From positions 124,001 through 188,000 of the forward strand of contig NZ_BDCK01000016.1 in the NCBI RefSeq assembly GCF_001613465.1: a stretch of 64,000 nt of DNA. The letters run 5' to 3'. Under the pieces are notes generated by a model. It did not search any database. It saw only the letters and a program-made list of their open reading frames with translations, and had not been told where the DNA came from. Every line of letters begins with the position of its first letter. The first letter of the stretch is position 1. Source of the DNA: Nocardia niwae NBRC 108934 = DSM 45340. GTDB taxonomy: Bacteria > Actinomycetota > Actinomycetes > Mycobacteriales > Mycobacteriaceae. This document shows positions 7,576 to 17,924 of this stretch, one piece after another. The position numbers were made by a program, and so were the translations under genes.

Positions 7576-9489
7576 TCACACCAGCGACTCCCGCCACGCC
7601 GAGTGCAGGCCGGCGAACCGGCCGGTCCCCGCGATCAAGGCCTCCGGCGCGCCGTCCTCGACGATCCGGCCGGACTCGAGCACCAGCACCCGGTCCGCGA
7701 TCGCCACCGTGGACAGCCGGTGCGCGATGATCACCGCGGTACGCCCGCGCAACACGGTCTCCAGCGCCCGCTGCACCAGCCGTTCGCTGGGGATGTCCAG
7801 GCTCGATGTGGCCTCGTCCAGCACGATCACGGCGGGATCGGCCAGGAACACCCGCGCGAACGCGACCAGCTGCCGCTGCCCCGCCGAGAGCCTGCCGCCG
7901 CGCTTGCGCACGTCGGTCGCGAAGCCCTCGGGCAGCGCCTGCACGAAGTCGTACAAGCCCACGGCGCGCGCCGCCGCGAACACCTCCGCGTCGGTGGCCT
8001 CGGGCCTGCCCAGCCGGATGTTGTCGGCCACCGACCCGGAGAACAGGTACGACTCCTGGGTGACCATCACCACGTTGCGTCGCAGGTCGACGTCGGACAG
8101 GTCGCGCAGGTCGACGCCGTCCAGGGTGACCGTGCCGCCGGACGGGTCGTAGAACCGCGTCAGCAGCTTCGCCAGCGTCGACTTGCCCGCGCCGGTCGCA
8201 CCGACGAGCGCGATCACCTGCCCCGCCGGGATGTCCAAGGTGAACTCCGGCAGCACCGGTCGCGTCCGGTGGTCGGCCTTGCCCGGTTCGGCGGGCGGCG
8301 CCGGGACGCTCGAGTAGCCGAACCACACCTTCTCCAGCCGCACGGCCCCGGACGCCTTGTCCAGCGCCACCGGCCGCACGGGCTCGGGCACCGACGGCTC
8401 CTCCTCCAGCACGCCGGAGATCTTCTCCAGCGCGGCCGCCGCGGACTGGTAGGCGTTGAACACCTGCGCCAGCTCGTCCAGCGGACCGTAGAACTCGTTG
8501 AGGTACAGCAGGTAGGCCGCGAGCACGCCGACCGCGAGATCACCCTCGATCACCCGCCAGGCGCCGACCACGATGATGATCACCGTGGTCAGGTTGCCGA
8601 GCAGCTTGGTCAGGCCCGCGTAGTCGCCCATGCCGCGCATGGCCGCGGTGGTCGCGCGGCGGTACTCGGAGTCCTCGATCGCGAGCACCGACTCGTTGCG
8701 CTGCTCCCGGCGGAACGCCTGCACCGCCCGCATGCCGCCCATCGACTCGACGAACTGCACGACCACCTTGGCGATCGCCGCGCGCGTGCGTCGGTAGCCC
8801 GCCCGCTGCCTACGCTGCGCCCAGCGGGTGACCACCACCAGCGGAACGAATCCCGCCAGCACGATCGCGGCGAGCGCCTGGTCCAGGTAGATCAGCAGCG
8901 CCGCGATGGTGACCACCGACAGGATCGCGCTCAGCGCCTGGTTGAGCGCGCTCTCCAGCAGTTCCTGCAGCGTCTCGATGTCGCCGGTGAGCCGCGCCAC
9001 CACCTTGCCCGAGGTGTACTTCTCGTGGAACGCGACACTGAGCCGCTGGGTGTGCGCGAACGCGCGCACGCGCAGGTCGAACAGCACGCTCTGGCTCAGC
9101 CTGCCGGACACTCGCAGGAAGGAGTACGTGCAGATCACGCTGATCAGGACCGAGCCGAGGAACCCGGCCACGGTCCACGCCAGCGGCGCCCAATCTCCCT
9201 CGGCGCCGCGCGCGATGCCGGTGTCCAGGCCGTGCGCGACGAACAGCGGCGCCGACACTTTGGCGACGTTGTCCAGCACGATGAGCACCAGCGCGAGCGC
9301 GGTGAGCTTGCGGTAGGGCTTGACCAGGTCGAGCAGTAGCCGCCGGGAGCGCCCGGCGAGCACCAGATTCCCGGTTTGGGTGACCTCCTTGTCCTCACCG
9401 GCGATGCCACGCCAGTCGGCCGCCCGTTCCTTGGGCTCGGTAATCTCCTCCGGCGCCCCATCCTTCGATTCGGTGGTCGTGATACTCAC
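7576..9489 (-). CDS. ABC exporter half-transporter, second subunit
   Basis: A 637-residue type IV exporter subunit. An N-terminal membrane domain of about six helices (residues 70-360) is fused to a nucleotide-binding domain. Walker A is GATGAGKST, the signature RLSAGQRQL, and Walker B AVIVLDEATSSLD. Its GTG start overlaps the stop of the upstream half-transporter by 4 bp (GTGA), so the two very likely form a heterodimer. Substrate unknown; homologues export lipids or drugs. Confidence 0.93.
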   Translation of the reverse strand: MSITTTESKDGAPEEITEPKERAADWRGIAGEDKEVTQTGNLVLAGRSRRLLLDLVKPYRKLTALALVLIVLDNVAKVSAPLFVAHGLDTGIARGAEGDWAPLAWTVAGFLGSVLISVICTYSFLRVSGRLSQSVLFDLRVRAFAHTQRLSVAFHEKYTSGKVVARLTGDIETLQELLESALNQALSAILSVVTIAALLIYLDQALAAIVLAGFVPLVVVTRWAQRRQRAGYRRTRAAIAKVVVQFVESMGGMRAVQAFRREQRNESVLAIEDSEYRRATTAAMRGMGDYAGLTKLLGNLTTVIIIVVGAWRVIEGDLAVGVLAAYLLYLNEFYGPLDELAQVFNAYQSAAAALEKISGVLEEEPSVPEPVRPVALDKASGAVRLEKVWFGYSSVPAPPAEPGKADHRTRPVLPEFTLDIPAGQVIALVGATGAGKSTLAKLLTRFYDPSGGTVTLDGVDLRDLSDVDLRRNVVMVTQESYLFSGSVADNIRLGRPEATDAEVFAAARAVGLYDFVQALPEGFATDVRKRGGRLSAGQRQLVAFARVFLADPAVIVLDEATSSLDIPSERLVQRALETVLRGRTAVIIAHRLSTVAIADRVLVLESGRIVEDGAPEALIAGTGRFAGLHSAWRESLV

Positions 9490-11303
9490 AGCTGCTCACC
9501 TCCCATCAGTTCGCGGTAGTTTCTGCTGGTCCGCAGCAATTGATCGTGGGTCCCCTCCGCGACGATCCGGCCGTCGGCGAGCACCGCCACCCGATCGGCC
9601 AGCGCCGCCGTGGACGGACGGTGCGCGACCAGCAGCGTCGTCGCGTCGGCCAGCACGGTGCGCAGGCGCGCCTGCACCCGCTCCTCGGTCTCCACGTCGA
9701 GCGCGGACAGCGGGTCGTCGAGCACCATGATCCGGCTGCCCTTGCCCCCGCCCGCGCCGGTGAGCACCGCGCGGGCCAGCGCGAGCCGCTGCCGCTGGCC
9801 GCCGGACAGGCTCAGGCCCTGTTCACCGATCCTGGTGTCCAAGCCCCAGGGCAGGTCGTCGACGAACTCGGTGGCCTGTGCGACCTCCAGAGCGCGGCGC
9901 ACGTCGGCGTCGGTGGCGGCCGGATCGCCGAGCGCCACGTTCTCCCGCACACTCGCGGAGAACAGCACCGGGTCCTCGAACGCCACCGAGACCAGCGACC
10001 GCAGGTCGGCGACCCGCATCGTCGCGATGTCGATGCCGTCGATGGTGATCGCGCCGCCCGACACGTCGTACAGCCGCGGAATCAGGTTCAGCAGTGCCGT
10101 CTTACCGCTTCCCGTCGCGCCGACCAGCGCCACCGTCTCACCGGGACACACCCGCAGCGACACCTCCCGCAGTACGTCGGCCTCCGCGTCGGGGAAGGCG
10201 AAACGCACGGCATCCAAACTCAATTCGCCGCGGATGCGCTCGGGCAGATCCACCGGGTCGGCCGGATCGGTGATGTCGACCGGCGTGTCGATGATCTCCC
10301 AGTACCGGTCGGCCGCGGTGCGCGCGTCGTTCAGCTCGGCGAGCAAGAAGCCGGTCCAGATGATCGGCCACTGCAGGAAGGTCGCCAGCGTGATGCCCGC
10401 GATCAAGGTGCCGAGCGTCATCGTGCCGTGCGCCACGGCGTATCCGCCGTAGCCGAGCGCGAACGCGATGGCCAGCTGCGGCAGGCTCACCATGCTCGAC
10501 CACAATGTCGCGTCCAGGCGCGCTTTCAGCAGCTCGGTCTGCCGCAGCGCCTGCGCCTGGGCGGTGAACCTGCGGCCGAAGAACACGCCCCGCCCGAACG
10601 CCTTGAGCACCCGCACGCCCTGCGCCGACTCCTCGGCGGTGGTGGCCAGGTCACCGGACTGGTCCTGGGAACGCCGCGAGGCCACCGCGTATCGGCGCTC
10701 GAAACGGATGCAGCCGATGACCAGCGGGATCGAGATGATCGCGAAGATCAGGCCGATCTGCGGGCTCAGCGCGATCAGCACGAGCAGGCCGACCGGAATG
10801 ATCACACCGTGGATGAGCAGGAACGGTCCCGCGAACGAGACGAACCGGCGCATGGTGGCCAGGTCATCGATCGCCCGCGAGAGCAGCTGTCCCGACTCCC
10901 ACGCGTCGTGCCTGCCGATCGACAGCGCCTGCAGCTTCTGGAAGATCCTCGCGCGCAACGCTATTTCGAACCGAGTCGCGGGCGCGGCGATAAGCCAGCG
11001 GCGGCCCCACACGCCACCGGCTTCCAACAGGCCGAGCGCCAGCACCGCGGCCACCGGCCAGAGCGCGCCCCCGAGATCGCGGTGGGCGACCGGGCCATCG
11101 ATGATCCGGGCGATCATCAGCGGAATGACGACGGCCGTCAGACCGGACAGCAGCGCGAGTCCGCTGGCGGCGAGCAGAATCCCGACGTGCGGGCGCAGGT
11201 ACGGCCAGAATCGGCGCAGCGAATGCAGGCGGCCCGTGGCGGCGGGCCGCTCCGTTCTGTCGGCCTCCGGTTCGGCCGGCGAAACGTCCAGTGCGACAGA
11301 CAA
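9486..11303 (-). CDS. ABC exporter half-transporter, first subunit
   Basis: A membrane domain (HSLRRFWPYLRPHVGILLAA onward) and a nucleotide-binding domain with Walker A GATGSGKTA, signature LSLSGGQRQRLAL and Walker B IMVLDDPLSALD. Walker B lacks the usual catalytic Glu (Asp-Pro instead of Glu), so this is probably the degenerate-site partner of a heterodimeric exporter with the gene at 7576-9489. The start is uncertain: TTG 11303 follows a GGGGGAG run, while the open frame extends to 11483. Confidence 0.88.
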   Translation of the reverse strand: MSVALDVSPAEPEADRTERPAATGRLHSLRRFWPYLRPHVGILLAASGLALLSGLTAVVIPLMIARIIDGPVAHRDLGGALWPVAAVLALGLLEAGGVWGRRWLIAAPATRFEIALRARIFQKLQALSIGRHDAWESGQLLSRAIDDLATMRRFVSFAGPFLLIHGVIIPVGLLVLIALSPQIGLIFAIISIPLVIGCIRFERRYAVASRRSQDQSGDLATTAEESAQGVRVLKAFGRGVFFGRRFTAQAQALRQTELLKARLDATLWSSMVSLPQLAIAFALGYGGYAVAHGTMTLGTLIAGITLATFLQWPIIWTGFLLAELNDARTAADRYWEIIDTPVDITDPADPVDLPERIRGELSLDAVRFAFPDAEADVLREVSLRVCPGETVALVGATGSGKTALLNLIPRLYDVSGGAITIDGIDIATMRVADLRSLVSVAFEDPVLFSASVRENVALGDPAATDADVRRALEVAQATEFVDDLPWGLDTRIGEQGLSLSGGQRQRLALARAVLTGAGGGKGSRIMVLDDPLSALDVETEERVQARLRTVLADATTLLVAHRPSTAALADRVAVLADGRIVAEGTHDQLLRTSRNYRELMGGEQL

Positions 11304-11529
11304 AACTCCCCCTCGAGGTATGCGACTGGCGGCGGAGAACGGGACCCACGGTGATGTTCGCAGCGGGGTCCGACATTCCAGGGTCGCACCGGAACGGGCA
11401 TCGACCAACCGATTTTCCGGGCGGCGCCGGACATCCGCGCTCGCCGCGGCGACGGGATCCACACTCATTCGCCAAGTCGACAACCTCGAGCGAACTCGAG
11501 GTCAAGCCAGGCGCATCTGGACTCCCCTC

Positions 11530-11808
11530 ATGCTGATCGTCGCCGGATACTTGCGGGTCACCGATCGCGACCGCTACCTCGACAGCTGCCGGGAAGTCGT
11601 GGCGCTCGCCCGCGCCGCCGAAGGCTGTCTCGACTTCAGTCTCGGCGCGGATCTGCTCGAACCCGATCGGGTGAACGTCTACGAGCGCTGGACGACCCGT
11701 GCCGCGGTGGAACGCTTCCGCGGCACGGGCACCTCGGGCGAGCTCGACGCCCGGATAGTGGGCGCCGACGTCCGCGAGTTCGACTACGAGACGGAGACGC
11801 GGCTCTAG
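11530..11808 (+). CDS. putative quinol monooxygenase (ABM domain)
   Basis: A 92-residue single ABM domain: [20 protein letters not shown], then [23 protein letters not shown], the typical two halves of the ferredoxin-like fold. Such dimers can oxidise small phenols or quinols without a cofactor. Its TAG stop overlaps the stop of the convergent FadD32-like gene by 3 bp. Probably cytoplasmic. Confidence 0.82.
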   Translation: MLIVAGYLRVTDRDRYLDSCREVVALARAAEGCLDFSLGADLLEPDRVNVYERWTTRAAVERFRGTGTSGELDARIVGADVREFDYETETRL

Positions 11809-13781
11809 CCGACGACCGCCGTCTCCGACTCCCACTCCTGCGGCGCGTCCGGGAATGCCTGCTGCTGGTGGCCGCCGCGCAGCGTGCCCTCCAGATAGGC
11901 GGCCCGGCAGGCGCGGCGAGCGATCTTGCCGCTGGACGTGCGCGGAATCGAACCGGCGGGCACCAGCAGCACGTCACGGACCATGACGCCGTGCCGGCGG
12001 GCGATCGCGGCGCGCACCGTGTCGGCGACCGACTCCGACTCGAGCTTGCTCGCACCGGTATTGCGCTCCGCGACGATCACCAACTGCTCGGAGGCGTCCG
12101 CGGCGTCGAACGTCAGCCCGGAGCGGCTGTCCTGTTCGAAGACCAGCGCGGGCAGTTCGTTGGCCGGCACCGAGAACGCCGCGACGAAGCCGGGGCGTAG
12201 TGCCGTGCTGGACTCCTGGGCCGAGAACTCCAGATCCTGCGGATAGTGATTGCGGCCGTCGACGATGACCAGGTCCTTGACCCGGCCGGTGATGTACAGC
12301 TCGCCGTCGAGGTAGGCGCCGAAATCGCCGGTGCGCATCCAATTGGCGTCCGGCGGCGCACCCTCCGCGTGACTACCTTCCGGCAAGCGGGTGGCCAGCT
12401 TGGCGCGGAAAGTTGCCTCGGTCTCCTCGGGGCGGCCCCAGTAGCCGATGCCCATGTTCTCGCCGTGCAGCCAGATCTCGCCGACCTCGCCGTCACGTCG
12501 CTCGACGCCGTGCTCCGGATCGACGATCACCGCCCACTGCGACAGCGCGACGTATCCGCAGGACACCTGCGCGATGGCGTTGTCGGCATCCGCGGCGACC
12601 TCGACCATCCGCCCGGCGTTCAGCTCCGCCCGGTCGACGTGGACGACCTTCGCCTTGTCCTGTGCCCTGGTGGCGGAGACGAACACCGTCGCCTCGGCCA
12701 TGCCGTAGCAGGGCTTGATCGCCGTCTCCGGCAACCCGTACGGCACGAACGCCTCGTTGAACTTCTTCATCGACGACACCGAGACCGGCTCGCTGCCGTT
12801 GATCAGCCCGATCACATTGGACAGGTCCAATTCCTCACCGGGCTTCGGCTTGCCACGCGCCGCGGCGTGCTCGAACGCGAAGTTGGGTGCCGCCGCGAAG
12901 GTCCCTGCGCCGTCGGAGGCGGCGGCCAGTTCCTTGATCCAGCGGTACGGTCGACGGACGAACGCGCTCGGCGACATGATGGTGATGAAGCCGCCACCGA
13001 CGGTCGGCAGGATCACGGCCAGTAGACCCATGTCGTGGAACAGCGGCAGCCAGGTGACCCCGCGCGAATTCTCGGTGACGCCGATGGCGTCGATCATCTG
13101 CAGCAAGTTGGTGCCCACCGCGCGGTGGGTGATCTCCACGCCCGCGGGCGTCCGGGTGGATCCCGACGTGTACTGCAGATAGGCGACGCTGTCGATGTTG
13201 ATGTCCGGACGCACCCAGGAGGCGCCGACGCTGTCCGGGATCGCCTCCACCGCGATGATGCGCGGACGCTGCGGCGGCGGCAGGTGCCGGAAGAATTTCC
13301 GCACGCCGCTCGCCGCGGACCCCGCCGTGAGGATCGCGGCGGGGGTGCAGTCACCGAGGACCGCGCGCAAGCGGTCGGTGTGGCCCTGTTCCTCCGGATC
13401 GAAGAGCGGAACGGCGATATTGCCCGCGTACACCGCGGCGAACAGCGAGACGACGTAGTCGAGCCCCTGCGGCGCGAGGATCGCCACGCGATCGCCCGGC
13501 CGCGTGACCTGCTGCAGCCGGGCCGCCACCGCGCGCAGGCGCACACCGAACTGCTGCCAGGTGAGTTCGTGGTATTCGCCGTCCCTTTCCCTGGAGTAGT
13601 CGATGAAGCGGTAGGCGAGGTCGTCGCCGTTCTCCGTGCTGTGCTTGTCGACGAAGTCGATCAGGGTCTTGTCCCCGCGAATTCTGATATTGCCCTGATC
13701 GTCCAGATAGTCGTCGAAGGTTTCGTCGATCATCGCCTTATCCTTTTCCAGCGCATCGGCACTCAGGCCGTGCAATGACAC
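11805..13781 (-). CDS. fatty acyl-AMP ligase, FadD32-like
   Basis: Activates a long-chain fatty acid as acyl-adenylate for loading on an ACP domain. The 658-residue protein follows mycobacterial FadD32 closely as I remember it: [43 protein letters not shown] (ATP loop), GNGSEPVS-like [23 protein letters not shown], and [17 protein letters not shown] with the catalytic Lys. FAAL-type enzymes lack CoA ligation because of an insertion. It lies downstream of the KasA-like gene, not of a Pks13 gene, so it may be a paralogue rather than the mycolate FadD32. Confidence 0.9.
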   Translation of the reverse strand: MSLHGLSADALEKDKAMIDETFDDYLDDQGNIRIRGDKTLIDFVDKHSTENGDDLAYRFIDYSRERDGEYHELTWQQFGVRLRAVAARLQQVTRPGDRVAILAPQGLDYVVSLFAAVYAGNIAVPLFDPEEQGHTDRLRAVLGDCTPAAILTAGSAASGVRKFFRHLPPPQRPRIIAVEAIPDSVGASWVRPDINIDSVAYLQYTSGSTRTPAGVEITHRAVGTNLLQMIDAIGVTENSRGVTWLPLFHDMGLLAVILPTVGGGFITIMSPSAFVRRPYRWIKELAAASDGAGTFAAAPNFAFEHAAARGKPKPGEELDLSNVIGLINGSEPVSVSSMKKFNEAFVPYGLPETAIKPCYGMAEATVFVSATRAQDKAKVVHVDRAELNAGRMVEVAADADNAIAQVSCGYVALSQWAVIVDPEHGVERRDGEVGEIWLHGENMGIGYWGRPEETEATFRAKLATRLPEGSHAEGAPPDANWMRTGDFGAYLDGELYITGRVKDLVIVDGRNHYPQDLEFSAQESSTALRPGFVAAFSVPANELPALVFEQDSRSGLTFDAADASEQLVIVAERNTGASKLESESVADTVRAAIARRHGVMVRDVLLVPAGSIPRTSSGKIARRACRAAYLEGTLRGGHQQQAFPDAPQEWESETAVVG

Positions 13782-13841
13782 CGAACACAGGTCGATAACG
13801 AAGCGTCGGGAAGGCTAGCAGGTATCCCGGCCACCTGGCGG

Positions 13842-15092
13842 TCAGTACCGTCCGAAGGCGAGAGCGACGTTGTGGCCGCCGAATCCGAACGAGTTGTTCA
13901 GGGCGTAATCGATCCGGCCGGGCCGGGAGCGGCCGTGCACCACATCGAGTTCGATTTCGGGATCCTGATTGTCCAGATTCAACGTGGGCGGCACGATTTC
14001 GTCGCGCACGGTGAGCACGGTGAGCACGGATTCGAGCGCACCCACCGCGCCGATGGAGTGGCCGAGGGCGGACTTGGGCGCGTAAACCGACGCGTGATCG
14101 CCCACCGCCTGGCTGATCGCGCGCGCTTCCGCCGTGTCCCCGATCGGAGTGGCGGTCGCGTGCGCGTTGACGTGCGTGACGTCGGTCTTGGCCAGCCCCG
14201 CCGTGCGCATCGCCCGCGTCATCGCGCGCGCGGCGCCGGTGCCCTCCGGGTCCGGCGCCACCAGGTGGAAGCCGTCGGAGGTGATGCCCGCGCCCATCAG
14301 CCGGGCGTGGATGGTCGCGCCGCGCGCTTTCGCGTGCTCCTCGGTCTCCAGCACCAGTAGCGCGCCCGCCTCACCGAAGACGAAACCGTCGCGGTCGGCG
14401 TCGAACGGACGCGAGGCGCTCTTCGGCGCGTCGTTGCGGGTGCTCATCGCGCGCATCATGGTGAACGCCGCGATCGCGAGGGCCTGGATGGAACCCTCCA
14501 CACCGCCGGTGACCACCATGTCGGCGTCGCCCATGACGATCGTCCGCCACGCGTTGGCGATCGCCTCCGCACCGGACGAACAGGCCGACACCGGTGTCGT
14601 CACCCCGGCCCGCGCACCGAGTTCCAGCGCGACACAGGCCGCCGCGCCGTTCGGCATCACGGCCTGGACGGTGTACGGCGACACCTTGCGGTAGCCCCCG
14701 TTGTGCAGCTTGTCCCGAGCGTGGATCATCGCCTCCGCGCCACCGAGCCCGGTGCCGATGGACACCCCCAGCCGGTGCGTATCCACCTCGGGGCTGCCCG
14801 CGTTGCGCCAGACCTCGCGCCCGAGCACGAGGGCCAGCTGCTCGACGTAGGCGAGCCTGCGGGCCTCGGCCGGGTCCAGATACGCGGTGGGTGAAACTTT
14901 CAGATGCCCGCCGATGCGGACCGGCAGCTCGAATTCGTCGATGAAATCGTCTTCCAGGACGTCGATACCGCTGTCGCCGTTGAGCAAGCCCTTCCACGTG
15001 GAATCCACGTCACCCGCGAGGGACGTGGTCGCCGCGAGGCTTGTGACCACAACCGAGGGAAATTGTCCGTTTCTCGTGGAAGGCATCTGCAT
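13842..15092 (-). CDS. beta-ketoacyl-ACP synthase, KasA/KasB-like
   Basis: Condensing enzyme that elongates acyl chains with malonyl-ACP. With start ATG 15092 it has 416 residues, the length I remember for KasA, and the catalytic set falls at the same numbers: Cys171 (VSACSSG), His311 (VNAHATATP), Lys340 and His345 (APKSALGHS). The residue after His311 is Ala, where most family members have Gly. The open frame extends to 15191, but the extra residues do not resemble the family. It likely forms an operon with the FadD32-like gene 60 bp downstream. Confidence 0.92.
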   Translation of the reverse strand: MQMPSTRNGQFPSVVVTSLAATTSLAGDVDSTWKGLLNGDSGIDVLEDDFIDEFELPVRIGGHLKVSPTAYLDPAEARRLAYVEQLALVLGREVWRNAGSPEVDTHRLGVSIGTGLGGAEAMIHARDKLHNGGYRKVSPYTVQAVMPNGAAACVALELGARAGVTTPVSACSSGAEAIANAWRTIVMGDADMVVTGGVEGSIQALAIAAFTMMRAMSTRNDAPKSASRPFDADRDGFVFGEAGALLVLETEEHAKARGATIHARLMGAGITSDGFHLVAPDPEGTGAARAMTRAMRTAGLAKTDVTHVNAHATATPIGDTAEARAISQAVGDHASVYAPKSALGHSIGAVGALESVLTVLTVRDEIVPPTLNLDNQDPEIELDVVHGRSRPGRIDYALNNSFGFGGHNVALAFGRY

Positions 15093-15412
15093 GTTTCGCT
15101 CACTTTCCCTAGCGTCGCTCTGGAACTTCGTCGAGCAAAAGCAATGCGCGAGCGCGCCACCAGGATCGTGGGCGGCCCGCACGGATGGCACTGGAGCGCA
15201 GGCGGATCAGCCGATCATCACGTCCGCGTGCGACCACCCTTGTGCATTATTGGAAATGCGCGTCGATCGCACGGCGTGACACGCGGACCGTACCAGGTGC
15301 CGGGGATGATGGTCGCGTGTTCGGTGTTCGCCCCGGACGACTCGAGTAACCTGCTCCCCGGGCACGGGACGCGCGGGCGGCGTCCGGTGTGGACGCGAGA
15401 AAGGGAAGGTCG

Positions 15413-16561
15413 TTGACGGGCGCGCGGATGGTCGGGCTGTTCGCGGGGATCGGCGGGCTCGAGCTCGGCCTCGGCAAGCACGGCTGGCATACCGAACTGC
15501 TGTGCGAGATCGAGCCCGGGGCGCAAGGCGTGCTCGCCGCCCGCTTCCCGGACGTACCGCTGCATTCCGACATCACCCGGCTGCGGGCCATCCCGGCGGG
15601 AACGGAGCTGGTCGCGGCCGGATTTCCGTGCCAGGACCTCTCCCAGGCGGGCCGCACCGCGGGCATCACCGGCACGCGCTCGGGTCTGGTCGACGAAGTC
15701 TTCCGGCTGGTGCGCCGCAAGCGCGGCCCGCGCTGGCTGGTGATCGAGAATGTGCCGTTCATGCTGCAGCTGGGCCGCGGCGCTGCCATGCGGCACATCA
15801 CCGGCGCGCTCGACGAACTCGGCTACACCTGGGCCTACCGTGTGGTGGACGCCCGGGCCTTCGGCCTGCCCCAGCGCAGGCAGCGGGTGGTGATGCTGGC
15901 CTCCCGCACCGAGGACCCCCGCGGGGTGCTGTTCGGCGAAGACGCCGGTCCTCGCACCATCGGCGATCCCGCGGTCGATCCGTGCGGCTTCTACTGGACC
16001 GAGGGAGTGCGCGGACTCGGCTGGGCGGTGAACGCGGTGCCCACGCTGAAGGGCGGCTCCGCGCTCGGCATCGCCAGTCCGCCCGCGGTGCGGCTGCCGT
16101 CCGGGGAGATCGTCACGCCGGGCATCGCCGACGCCGAACGCCTGCAGGGCTTCGACCCCGGCTGGACAGCGCCCGCGACCGAACTGCCGGGCATCAGGAA
16201 GGGCCACCGCTGGAAGCTGGTCGGCAATGCGGTGAGCGTGCGGATGGCGGCCTGGGTTGGGTCGCGGCTGGCCGCTCCGCTCGAGCCGGTCTCCGGCGAT
16301 CAGCCGCTGGCGCCGGGCACCCCGTGGCCGGTCGCCGCGTGGGGGCACGCCGGCGTGGCCTATCGTGTGCCGGTCTCGACCTGGCCGGTACACCAGCCGT
16401 ATGAGGATCTGGCCGGTTTCCTCACCGACGCGCAGTTGCTCTCCGCCCGCGCGACGGCCGGATTCCTCCGCCGCACCACCATGGGCAGTCTGCGATTTCC
16501 GCCGGGGTTCCTGGCCGACGTGGAAAGTCATCTGGACCGAATGGGCGGGTGGGCGGCGTGA
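15413..16561 (+). CDS. dcm: DNA (cytosine-5) methyltransferase
   Basis: C5-cytosine methyltransferase of about 382 residues. Motif I is GLFAGIGGLELGL, motif IV AGFPCQDLSQAG with the catalytic Cys, motif VI ENVPF, motif VIII FGLPQRRQRVV, and motif X VGNAVSV. The variable target-recognition region is at about 190-260. A TTG at 15413 after AAGGGAAGG is my start; ATG 15428 is an alternative. Its stop overlaps vsr by 4 bp (GTGA). No restriction enzyme gene is adjacent. Confidence 0.92.
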   Translation: MTGARMVGLFAGIGGLELGLGKHGWHTELLCEIEPGAQGVLAARFPDVPLHSDITRLRAIPAGTELVAAGFPCQDLSQAGRTAGITGTRSGLVDEVFRLVRRKRGPRWLVIENVPFMLQLGRGAAMRHITGALDELGYTWAYRVVDARAFGLPQRRQRVVMLASRTEDPRGVLFGEDAGPRTIGDPAVDPCGFYWTEGVRGLGWAVNAVPTLKGGSALGIASPPAVRLPSGEIVTPGIADAERLQGFDPGWTAPATELPGIRKGHRWKLVGNAVSVRMAAWVGSRLAAPLEPVSGDQPLAPGTPWPVAAWGHAGVAYRVPVSTWPVHQPYEDLAGFLTDAQLLSARATAGFLRRTTMGSLRFPPGFLADVESHLDRMGGWAA

Positions 16562-16983
16562 ACCGGCCTCCTACCGACGCGGCCACCAGCGCGCGGATGG
16601 CGCGCCAACGGCGCGCCGGAACCGATCCGGAGCTCGCGCTGCGCCGGGAACTGCATCGCCGCGGGCTGCGCTACTTCGTCGATCGCGCACCGATCCGGGG
16701 CCAGCGCAGGCGCGCCGACCTGGTCTTTCCCCGCCGCCGCGTCGCGGTCTATGTGGACGGCTGTTTCTGGCACCGCTGCCCGCAGCACGCCGCCGACCCG
16801 AAGAACAATGCCGAATGGTGGGCGGCCAAACTGGCGGGCAACGTGGCCCGCGACCGGGCCACCGACGCGGCGCTGACCGCGGCGGGATGGCGCGTGGTCC
16901 GCGTCTGGGAGCACGAGGACCCCGTCAGGGCGGCCGATCGCGTCCAGGCGACATTGTCAGCGGTGCCGGACCCGCACCAGTGA
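16558..16983 (+). CDS. vsr: very short patch repair endonuclease
   Basis: Nicks next to T:G mismatches that arise when 5-methylcytosine is deaminated. The 141-residue protein has ARMARQRRAGTDPELALRRE, then RADLVFPRRRVAVYVDGCFWHRCPQH (catalytic Asp, and the His and Cys zinc site) and VVRVWEHED. The GTG at 16558 overlaps the methyltransferase stop, so the pair is translationally coupled. Its end is overlapped on the other strand by the 37-residue gene at 16957-17070. Confidence 0.93.
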   Translation: MNRPPTDAATSARMARQRRAGTDPELALRRELHRRGLRYFVDRAPIRGQRRRADLVFPRRRVAVYVDGCFWHRCPQHAADPKNNAEWWAAKLAGNVARDRATDAALTAAGWRVVRVWEHEDPVRAADRVQATLSAVPDPHQ

Positions 16984-17070
16984 ACGCGGAGCGTGTGCGG
17001 CCAGGTAACCGGACATCACCATCACCGTGATGACCGCGATTCCGGCGGCGGCAGTCGCGAAACCGAGCAT
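16957..17070 (-). CDS. 37-residue single-pass membrane peptide
   Basis: ATG at 17070, with GAGGAGG 5 bp upstream, one of the better ribosome sites outside the cluster. The product starts MLGFATAAAGIAVITVMVMS, one hydrophobic helix, then a basic tail with several Arg and His. It overlaps the last 27 bp of vsr on the opposite strand. Such small membrane proteins are often missed; no family is recognised. Coding is inferred from the ribosome site and helix. Confidence 0.55.
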   Translation of the reverse strand: MLGFATAAAGIAVITVMVMSGYLAAHAPRSLVRVRHR

Positions 17071-17201
17071 GGGAACCTCCTCGAGTTGCAGCTGTCGTCC
17101 AGCGTGCCGGGCGTAGCTGACAAGACCCTGTGTGCCGGATGGTAATGACGTGTGCGGCCTGCCGCTGTCCGGCGCGCTCGAACAATCAGCACAATGGGGA
17201 C

Positions 17202-17924
17202 GTGACGGGTGGCTCGGAGAACGCCGTTCGACGCGTACGACCGGTATCGGTGCTGGTCGCCGCGGCGATCGCAATCGCGGGGCTGTGTTATTCGTCGTGG
17301 CTGCTGCAATTCGCGCTGCCCATCGACCTCGACCCGGTCGACACCTTCCTCAGCGAGCTGGACGCCGAGGGCAAGCCGTACCGCCAAGTCTTCGCGACCG
17401 CGGACCTGATCGTCGGGGCGATGCTCATGCCGGCGGCGGTCACGGGGGTGTGGTTGTTCCCGCGCCGCAGACTGACCGACGTCGGCTGGATCGCGCTGTT
17501 CTGCTTCGGCGCGGCGACCATCGCCGACGTCCTGCTGCCGCTGCGTGACTGCACGCCCGGCGAGAGCGGATGCGGCGGCCCGAGCGAACTGTTTCCCCAA
17601 CTGCATCAGCCACACGCCTTGACGAGCACCCTGGCCGTCACCTCGATCGCCGTCGCCGCCTTCGCCTTCAGCATCGCCGCGTTCCGCTCTCGGCGCTGGC
17701 GGATACTGCGCGAATTCGGCCTGGTCGTGCTGGTGATCGGCGCGCTGGCAACGGTGTGGATGCTGGTGGCCGACAACCTGCCGGGAAACTACGCCCTCGG
17801 CATCGCCCAGCGTATCCAGGTCGGATCGATGTCCCTGTGGCTGATCACCCTGGCCGTCGGGGTCGTCGTGGAGGACCGGCAGCTGCGGCGCCGAGGGCCG
17901 TGCGATGCTGTCGCCCATGAGTGA
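17202..17924 (+). CDS. DUF998 integral membrane protein
   Basis: About 240 residues with six hydrophobic helices. The loop LLPLRDCTPGESGCGGPSEL after helix 3, with two Cys, and the FPQLHQPHALTSTLAV segment fit DUF998. The GTG at 17202 is preferred: residues upstream in the frame are Cys rich and unlike a membrane protein start. The stop overlaps the RidA-family start by 8 bp. Function unknown. Confidence 0.8.
   Translation: MTGGSENAVRRVRPVSVLVAAAIAIAGLCYSSWLLQFALPIDLDPVDTFLSELDAEGKPYRQVFATADLIVGAMLMPAAVTGVWLFPRRRLTDVGWIALFCFGAATIADVLLPLRDCTPGESGCGGPSELFPQLHQPHALTSTLAVTSIAVAAFAFSIAAFRSRRWRILREFGLVVLVIGALATVWMLVADNLPGNYALGIAQRIQVGSMSLWLITLAVGVVVEDRQLRRRGPCDAVAHE

Noticed and set aside
7603-9339. 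578-codon open frame on the plus strand, opposite the ABC transporter
   Set aside because: The minus-strand frame has all ABC motifs; the long opposite frame is a usual shadow in high-GC DNA and has low-complexity His/Arg/Gln composition.
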